11,809 nt of DNA from assembly GCA_003646045.1 (NCBI GenBank), contig QNDV01000039.1:1-11809 (forward strand). Reading direction: 5' to 3'. The stretch comes from a bacterium (GTDB lineage: Bacteria; Krumholzibacteriota; Krumholzibacteria; LZORAL124-64-63). Made by a program: the position numbers and the translations under genes. This document shows, one piece after another, positions 7,164-11,809 of the stretch. Every line of letters begins with the position of its first letter. The first letter of the stretch is position 1. Below the pieces are notes generated by a model. The model saw only the letters and a program-made list of their open reading frames with translations. It ran no database searches and had not been told where the DNA came from.

Positions 7164-9368
7164 CTAGTGTGCCACCGCCAGGTTGAACTTGTCCCCGGGT
7201 TGCATGCCATCGAAGATCTCCAACCCGTCGACGACCTCGGCGAAGACGGTATACCGCCCCACCAGATGGGGCTGCTCGCTGAGGGTCACGAACCACTGAC
7301 AACTGCCGGTGTCCTTGCCGCTGTGGGCGATGCCCACCATGCCCCGGTGATAGGGCAGGTCGCTCCACTCGCTGCGAATGGTGTAGCCGGAGCTGCCCCA
7401 GCCTGTGCCGGTGGGGTCGCCGCCCTGTACCACGAAGTCGGGCACCACGCGGTGGAAGGTCAGACCTGCGTAGAAACCGCGGTTCACCAGGTCCAGGAAC
7501 ACGGCGCAGGTGTTGGGCGCCACGTCCGGCTTGAGTTCCAGGGTGAACGAGCCCCGGTTCGTGGTGCCGGTCACTCGCGGTGCGTCGAACTGCACCGTCA
7601 CCGGGGGCTGGTCCGCACTGCGTACAAACGCCGGCAGGGTGGCCCGCAGGCTGGCGGCCGTGGGAATCAGGTGCGCGGGTAGCAAGCCGGTCTCCTGTGC
7701 CGTGCGGCGGGCAGTCAGGCGTATGCGCACGTCCGGATCGTCGAAGGACGACGACAGCAGCAAGCGGGTTTCGGCCGTAGCGGTTTCACCGGGTGTCCAC
7801 ACCGAATCCGGGGCGCTGAACATCTTGCCCAGACACTCGATAGCCGCCAGCTTCAGGTCGCTGCGCCAGGGGCCGGCGATTCGCCTGGCCACTCCCACCA
7901 CGCCCCGGGCGGTGGCATCGTCAGGGTGATCCCCCAGATGCCCCAGGGCGGTGGCGGCCAGTACCTGCTCGTCGTCGGTGGCACCGGGCATCACCGCACG
8001 CATCATGAGGTCCACCTGGGTCTGCCAGCGGTGATGGGGGTCGCAGGTCTCGTTGGCCGCCAGAGCGTCCAGGGCGGCGGCGCCCACCAGGCCGTTGCGC
8101 AACCAGCGCTGGGCAGGCAGGTCCGTATCCGGCGGAGCGTCGAAGAGCAGGCTGCCCAGGAAGGGCTTGAGCCGGTTGTCCGGATCCGTGCAGAGATCGC
8201 CCACGGCCCTGGTCAGCGCCGCCATCACGTGGGCCGATTCCTCCACTGCCAGGCGGGGGGCGAAGTCGTCAAGCGAACCGGCCCCGCGCAGGGCCGCCCG
8301 GGCCGTGACGGCTGCGGCGCGGACCCCTGCTTCAGGGTGATCCATGCGCTGCAGCGCCGCCCGCGCCATGCGGATCCGCCACACCGGCAGCAGGCTTTCC
8401 TGATCCGCGGCTTCGTCGGGGAGGGGGCGCCGGGCGACACAGGCGGTCATGGCGTCCAGGGCCGCCATGGCCACGTGGGATGAAGCACTGCCGCTGCGGT
8501 CGATGAGAAAGGCGGCCACGGCCGGCATCTGCTCGGGGGGAGCCTCGACGGCCAGGGTTCCCAGAGCCCGACAGGCAGCAATATCCACTCGCTGTCCGGG
8601 CAGACGCCGGAAGGCATGGTCCGCCGCACTGAGCAGTACCGCCTGGCGGGCCGCGGCGCCGCCGAGGCGGGCAAGGGCCCGGTAGGAGTGCACGCGCACC
8701 TGGACCCGGTCGCTGCGGGTAGCCGGAATCACCAGAGGTACCAGGGTCGAATCCGGCAGGCGTTCCACGCAGCGCAGGACCCGCCACAGGACATCCGGTT
8801 CACTGCTCACCAGTCCGCCCTGCAGGGCGAGCAGGAGTTCCTGGCGCCCGACCTGATCGACCTGGTTGCGCAGGGCGTCCCAAGCCGCGGCGCGGTCCTT
8901 GGGTGAGTCTCCTGCCGCCACTTGCACCAAGGCGGCACCCCGGTTGGGCATCTGGGCCAGCCCCCGCAGGGCGGCCTGCCGGATGGCTGGACGGGGGTCG
9001 GTGATCGCTGCCACCAGTACCGGTACGGCCAAAGTGTCGGCCAGCAGGCCCAGGGAGAATAGCATCTGGGCTCGCACCGTCTGGCTGGGGTCCTCGCGCA
9101 GATCGATCATGCGGGGCAGGGCGTCATCGCGACCGATGAGGCCCGCGGCTCGTACCGCCGCCAGCCTGACGTGGGCGTCGCCATCGGCGAGCATACCGCC
9201 CAGTGAATCCTGGGGGGCGAGGCGCCGGTCCTCCCAGCGGGCGATGGCCGCCAGTTTGTCGGCGCGGTCGGTGCCGCCGTCGAGGCAACCCGTGCCCAGG
9301 GCGCAGGTCAGACAACAGGCCAAAAGCAGGGCGATGTGACGTACGGGGTTGGGGGCGGGAAGCATCAT
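7164..9368 (-). CDS. Exported HEAT-repeat protein with C-terminal cyclophilin-type peptidyl-prolyl isomerase
   Basis: A signal peptide (about 1-28 of 734 residues; RHIALLLACCLTCALGTGC) directs export. C28 could be lipidated, though Leu is at -4 rather than the usual -3. Residues about 35-560 are Ala/Leu-rich paired helices with HEAT-like units, for example ADGDAHVRLAAVRAAGLIG and DPRPAIRQAALRGLAQM, a scaffold for protein binding. Residues about 592-734 are a cyclophilin domain: FHRVVPDFVVQGGDP holds the equivalents of human CypA R55, F60 and Q63 (R640, F645, Q648), and GSCQWFVTL follows. HLVGRYTVF has His where CypA has Trp121, the common bacterial form. It should isomerise Xaa-Pro bonds outside the cytoplasm. 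AGGAG (9383-9379) lies 10 nt before the ATG at 9368; the GTG at 9389 is upstream of that site, so it is not the start. ATG 9365 is possible. Confidence 0.9.
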   Translation of the reverse strand: MMLPAPNPVRHIALLLACCLTCALGTGCLDGGTDRADKLAAIARWEDRRLAPQDSLGGMLADGDAHVRLAAVRAAGLIGRDDALPRMIDLREDPSQTVRAQMLFSLGLLADTLAVPVLVAAITDPRPAIRQAALRGLAQMPNRGAALVQVAAGDSPKDRAAAWDALRNQVDQVGRQELLLALQGGLVSSEPDVLWRVLRCVERLPDSTLVPLVIPATRSDRVQVRVHSYRALARLGGAAARQAVLLSAADHAFRRLPGQRVDIAACRALGTLAVEAPPEQMPAVAAFLIDRSGSASSHVAMAALDAMTACVARRPLPDEAADQESLLPVWRIRMARAALQRMDHPEAGVRAAAVTARAALRGAGSLDDFAPRLAVEESAHVMAALTRAVGDLCTDPDNRLKPFLGSLLFDAPPDTDLPAQRWLRNGLVGAAALDALAANETCDPHHRWQTQVDLMMRAVMPGATDDEQVLAATALGHLGDHPDDATARGVVGVARRIAGPWRSDLKLAAIECLGKMFSAPDSVWTPGETATAETRLLLSSSFDDPDVRIRLTARRTAQETGLLPAHLIPTAASLRATLPAFVRSADQPPVTVQFDAPRVTGTTNRGSFTLELKPDVAPNTCAVFLDLVNRGFYAGLTFHRVVPDFVVQGGDPTGTGWGSSGYTIRSEWSDLPYHRGMVGIAHSGKDTGSCQWFVTLSEQPHLVGRYTVFAEVVDGLEIFDGMQPGDKFNLAVAH

Positions 9369-9413
9369 GGTCGCGCATCTCCTGGGCACAAGGGTCTGTC
9401 TTCTTCCAAGCCG

Positions 9414-9442
9414 AACCTAGCATCACCGGGCTGGCTGGCCAA
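9414..9442 (-). promoter_or_regulatory. Predicted promoter of the HEAT-cyclophilin gene
   Basis: On the minus strand TTGGCC (9442-9437) and TAGGTT (9419-9414) are 17 bp apart, with TGC directly before the -10. Transcription would start near 9407, giving a leader of about 39 nt. It is back to back with the asd promoter; their -35 boxes are 18 bp apart. Confidence 0.5.
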
Positions 9443-9460
9443 TCCTTCGGTGCCGGCGTT

Positions 9461-9489
9461 TTGACCGGACCGGTGGCCGGTGCTACCAT
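9461..9489 (+). promoter_or_regulatory. Predicted promoter of the asd-ecfT-truA operon
   Basis: TTGACC (9461-9466) and TACCAT (9484-9489) are 17 bp apart, with TGC just before the -10 box. Transcription would start near 9496, about 27 nt before the ATG. An inverted repeat, ACCGG-A-CCGGT (9464-9474), overlaps the -35 and spacer and might be an operator. Confidence 0.6.
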
Positions 9490-9522
9490 GCTGCGGTCAC
9501 CCGAACCAAGGAGACCGTGCGC

Positions 9523-10518
9523 ATGCGCACTGCAATTCTCGGCGCCACCGGACTCGTGGGCAGAACCATGCTCGACCTGCTAGCGCAGCAGGATTGGCTG
9601 ACAGGTGAACCGCTGCTGGTGACCTCGTCGCGTTCGGCGGGGACCACGCTGCCGTTTCTGACAGGCGAACTGGCCTGCCGCCCCGTTGACGAAACATCCT
9701 TCGACAACTGTGACTTGGCGCTCTTCAGTGCGGGGAGCGAGGCCAGCCGCAGGTGGGCGCCGGTAGCACGGAAGGCCGGTGTGCGCGTGGTGGACAACTC
9801 GTCGGCCTTCCGGCAGGAGTCGGGTTCGCCACTGGTTGTTCCCGAGATCAACGGCGATCTCCTGTCCCGACTGGATCCCGGCGGTGCCATTATCGCCAAC
9901 CCCAACTGTTCGACCATCCAGATTGCCCTGGCGGTGGCGCCCCTGGTGGATCTCGGGTTGCGCGAAGTCCACGCCACCACCCTGCAGGCGGTTTCCGGGG
10001 GTGGACAACAGGCGCTGGACGAGCTGGTGCGGCAACAGGCCGGTGCCCCGCCTGCCGGCAATATTTTTCCGCGCCCCATGGCCGGCAACGTGCTACCGGC
10101 CATCGGCGCCGCCCAGGCGGACGGCAGCTACGAGGAAGAAACCAAGGTGGGCCGTGAGTTGAGGCGGATCCTGGGCAGGGACGATGACCTGGCCGTTACC
10201 TGCACCGCGATCCGCGTGCCGGTGGTCAATGGGCACAGCGCCGCCCTGCGGGTGGTCTGTGACAATCCGATCACCCCCGCCGAGGCGGTGGCGGCCCTGG
10301 CTGACCAGCCATCGGTCCAGGTGACTGCCGATCCCCATGATTTCACCACGCCCCGCGAAGCCAACGGTCGCCGCGAGGTCTTCGTGGGTCGGGTGCGGCA
10401 GGACCCGGCCAACCCCCGGGCGCTCTTGATGTGGGTAGTGGCGGACAACCTGCTCAAGGGTGCGGCCTGGAACGCGGTACAAATCGCCGCCGTGCTGGCG
10501 GGTGGTACGGCCGTATGA
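9523..10518 (+). CDS. asd: Aspartate-semialdehyde dehydrogenase
   Basis: The enzyme reduces aspartyl phosphate to aspartate semialdehyde with NADPH, the branch point to lysine/diaminopimelate, threonine and methionine, in the cytoplasm. The protein has 331 residues, normal for the family. The N-terminus has the dinucleotide-binding loop GATGLVG (7-13). ANPNCSTIQ contains the catalytic C129, and AVSGGGQQAL forms the adjacent active-site loop after Q155. EEETK (204-208) supplies substrate and phosphate contacts, and R231 and H238 (IRVPVVNGHSA) complete the site. AAGGAG (9508-9513) is 9 nt before the ATG at 9523 but only 3 nt from the GTG at 9517, so ATG is chosen. Its TGA overlaps the next gene's ATG by 4 nt. 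It is the first gene of an operon with truA; asd next to truA also occurs in other phyla. Confidence 0.96.
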   Translation: MRTAILGATGLVGRTMLDLLAQQDWLTGEPLLVTSSRSAGTTLPFLTGELACRPVDETSFDNCDLALFSAGSEASRRWAPVARKAGVRVVDNSSAFRQESGSPLVVPEINGDLLSRLDPGGAIIANPNCSTIQIALAVAPLVDLGLREVHATTLQAVSGGGQQALDELVRQQAGAPPAGNIFPRPMAGNVLPAIGAAQADGSYEEETKVGRELRRILGRDDDLAVTCTAIRVPVVNGHSAALRVVCDNPITPAEAVAALADQPSVQVTADPHDFTTPREANGRREVFVGRVRQDPANPRALLMWVVADNLLKGAAWNAVQIAAVLAGGTAV

Positions 10519-11303
10519 TTCCCGCTCCTGCTTTCGCGGCGGCTGAACTGCGACCCTCGGCCCTGGGTCGACTGCACCCGTCAATCCGCCTGGGCGCCTG
10601 CGTCCTGGGTATGGCGACGGTTTTCACGGTGCCGCCGCTGGCGGTGGCACCGGCAGTCCTGGTCCCGGTCGTCCTGCTGACCACCACCGGCCTGGATGCG
10701 GGCCGCCAGCTGCGCGCCCTCACGCCATGGTGGTCAGTGGCCCTGCTGGTCATGGCGGTGCACATCCTGACTACAACCGAGGCCGCGCCACTGGGCCGTC
10801 CTTCATGGGCCGGGGCGGTGGCCGGCCTGGTCGCTCTGACGCGCGTCGCCGGTTCGGCGGCCTGGCTGGCGGTTCTCATGCGCACGGTACCCCTGGACGA
10901 GTTGGTGAGCGCTGTTCGATGGTGGTTTCGCCCCCTGCGCCGGCTGGGATTGCGGGACGAAGACCTGCCCCTGATGCTGGTGGTGGCCCTGGGTACGGCC
11001 CCCACGGTATTGGGCGAAGCGAGGCGCATCGAGGCGGTGGTCCGTCTACGCCAAGGGTCGGCAACCGCCAACTATCGGCGCAATTGGATGTCCCGGGTCA
11101 GGAATCGCGCCAGGGTCGTCGTGCCGTTGCTGGAAACCCTCATGCGCCGGGCGGAGGCATTGGGCTTGAGCCTGCGCCGCCGCCGCCCGGTGGGCCTCGA
11201 CGTGGGCGAGCCGTCCTGGTCGGCACGACTGACGCTGCTGATCTGGACTGTCGCGCTGGTGCTGACGACCTGGGCCCGCCTCAAAGCCGGGGGTGGGGCG
11301 TGA
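10515..11303 (+). CDS. EcfT/CbiQ-like energy-coupling-factor transmembrane protein
   Basis: This 262-residue membrane protein has helices at about 24-41, 43-58, 71-88, 98-121, 151-168 and 238-255. A basic cytoplasmic region at about 128-225 precedes the last helix. Its layout matches EcfT, the scaffold that joins two ATPases to a vitamin- or metal-binding S protein in ECF transporters. VVVPLLETLMRRAEALGLSL (201-220) fits the second coupling helix, and EARRIEAVVRLRQG (168-181) the first. The usual Ala-Arg-Gly ends of these helices are weak: RQG in the first, and LRRRRP in the second instead of MEARGY. No ATPase or S protein is encoded in view. The ATG lies in an ATGA overlap with asd, and the stop overlaps truA. 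An ecfT gene beside truA is well known in Firmicutes, which supports the call. A divergent relative of unknown function remains possible. Confidence 0.72.
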   Translation: MIPAPAFAAAELRPSALGRLHPSIRLGACVLGMATVFTVPPLAVAPAVLVPVVLLTTTGLDAGRQLRALTPWWSVALLVMAVHILTTTEAAPLGRPSWAGAVAGLVALTRVAGSAAWLAVLMRTVPLDELVSAVRWWFRPLRRLGLRDEDLPLMLVVALGTAPTVLGEARRIEAVVRLRQGSATANYRRNWMSRVRNRARVVVPLLETLMRRAEALGLSLRRRRPVGLDVGEPSWSARLTLLIWTVALVLTTWARLKAGGGA

Positions 11304-11809
11304 AAGGTCTTCCCGGCAGCGACGGCCCCATCCGCCTGAAGATCGATCTGGCCTATGTGGGCGACGGCTTCCACGGCTGGCAGATGCAGCGCGACCACCG
11401 CACGGTCCAGGGTGAACTGGCACGGGCCTGCTCACGCCTCCTGGGGCGTGACGTCATGCCCGTGGGAGCGGGGCGGACCGACCGCGGAGTCCACGCCCGG
11501 GGGCAGGTGGCCCATCTTTCGGTGCGCACGGACAACGAAGCCGAACGGATGCATGGTGCATTGTCCCGGGTCTTGCCCGCGGACGTGGAAGTACGCGGTG
11601 TGAACAGGGTGTCGCCTTCGTTCAACGCTCGCCGGACCGCCGTCTCGCGGCGCTACAGCTATAATCTGCTGCTGGGACGGGACCTGTTTCGGCCCCATAG
11701 CTGGCAGTTGTCCGGCGGATTGGACACCGCCGCCATGGACCGGGCCTGTTCCGACTTCATGGGCTCCCATGTCTTTGCGAGTTTCTGCAAGTCATCCTCG
11801 TTGAGGGAC
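11300..11809 (+). CDS. truA: tRNA pseudouridine(38-40) synthase TruA (3'-partial)
   Basis: TruA converts uridines 38-40 in the tRNA anticodon arm to pseudouridine. The frame runs open to the window edge, giving 170 residues of a protein usually about 245-270 long. RLKIDLAYVGDGFHGWQMQ (12-30) is the conserved start of the fold, followed by TVQGEL. The catalytic aspartate is D61 in GAGRTDRGVHARGQVAHL; most homologues have Ala, Thr or Ser after that Asp, and here it is Arg. FNARRTAVSRRYSYNL (about 110-125) and the later FMGSHVFASFCK (about 153-164) also match the family. The start is GTG at 11300, in a GTGA overlap with the EcfT-like gene, preceded by a GGGGGTGGGG stretch that can serve as ribosome binding site. 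It is the third gene of the asd operon. Confidence 0.94.
   Translation, partial: MKGLPGSDGPIRLKIDLAYVGDGFHGWQMQRDHRTVQGELARACSRLLGRDVMPVGAGRTDRGVHARGQVAHLSVRTDNEAERMHGALSRVLPADVEVRGVNRVSPSFNARRTAVSRRYSYNLLLGRDLFRPHSWQLSGGLDTAAMDRACSDFMGSHVFASFCKSSSLRD

Noticed and set aside
5827..7167. 446-codon open frame on the plus strand overlapping the permease
   Set aside because: It is the +1 shadow of the permease, which has the ABC-2 motifs and membrane segments; this frame is Arg/Gly/His-rich.
10431..10514. Upstream start giving 28 extra residues to the EcfT-like protein
   Set aside because: It would overlap asd by 88 nt and adds a Gly/Arg-rich, out-of-frame translation of the asd end; the ATGA overlap at 10515 fits the operon.
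1..11809. tRNA or rRNA genes, CRISPR arrays, insertion sequences, integrase or phage genes
   Set aside because: No repeat-spacer pattern, terminal inverted repeats, transposase motifs or RNA gene sequence seen; intergenic gaps are short and filled by promoters and hairpins.

Overview
The window is a GC-rich, densely coded stretch of bacterial chromosome. It has eight protein-coding genes, two of them cut by the window edges. I saw no RNA gene, mobile element or CRISPR array. The first gene ends in a FlgD-like C-terminal domain (NYPNPFNP, then GVYHYVLQT, then a basic tail), the kind found on secreted proteins of the FCB superphylum and neighbouring candidate phyla such as Krumholzibacteriota and Eisenbacteria. 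Together with the GC content and the exported HEAT-cyclophilin protein, this suggests such a lineage. The placement is inference; I cannot search databases.

Layout. (1) 1-452 (+): C-terminus of a secreted protein, followed by a GC-rich hairpin at 474-506. (2) 611-2386 (+): a Na+/solute symporter whose stop codon overlaps, on the opposite strand, the stop of the next gene. (3) 2383-4673 (-): a two-component operon, an OmpR-type response regulator followed by its sensor histidine kinase, joined by a GTGA overlap. (4) 4899-7105 (+): a NatA/NatB-like ABC exporter (ATPase and ABC-2 permease, ATGA overlap), divergent from the two-component operon across about 225 bp with a promoter facing each way. 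A second hairpin at 7126-7153 closes it. (5) 7164-9368 (-): an exported HEAT-repeat protein with a C-terminal cyclophilin-type prolyl isomerase. (6) 9523 to the window end (+): an operon of aspartate-semialdehyde dehydrogenase (asd), an EcfT/CbiQ-like membrane protein and tRNA pseudouridine synthase (truA), joined by 4-nt stop/start overlaps.

How the genes fit together. The response regulator, kinase and ABC exporter look like one envelope-sensing unit: the kinase has a periplasmic sensor domain, and the exporter lies divergent from the regulator. The asd-ecfT-truA cluster makes a lysine/threonine/methionine/diaminopimelate precursor and modifies tRNA. Its middle gene is an energy-coupling-factor transmembrane protein with no ATPase or substrate-binding partner in view.

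Regulation. Five promoter-like -35/-10 pairs can be read, one before each transcription unit that starts in the window. All have exactly 17 bp between the boxes, and three have a TGC just before the -10, as in extended -10 promoters. The two intergenic hairpins resemble each other in stem and 3' flank and look like the local terminator type. I found no clearly new biological system. The points most worth following up are the divergent kinase/exporter unit, the HEAT-cyclophilin fusion and the orphan EcfT-like protein.
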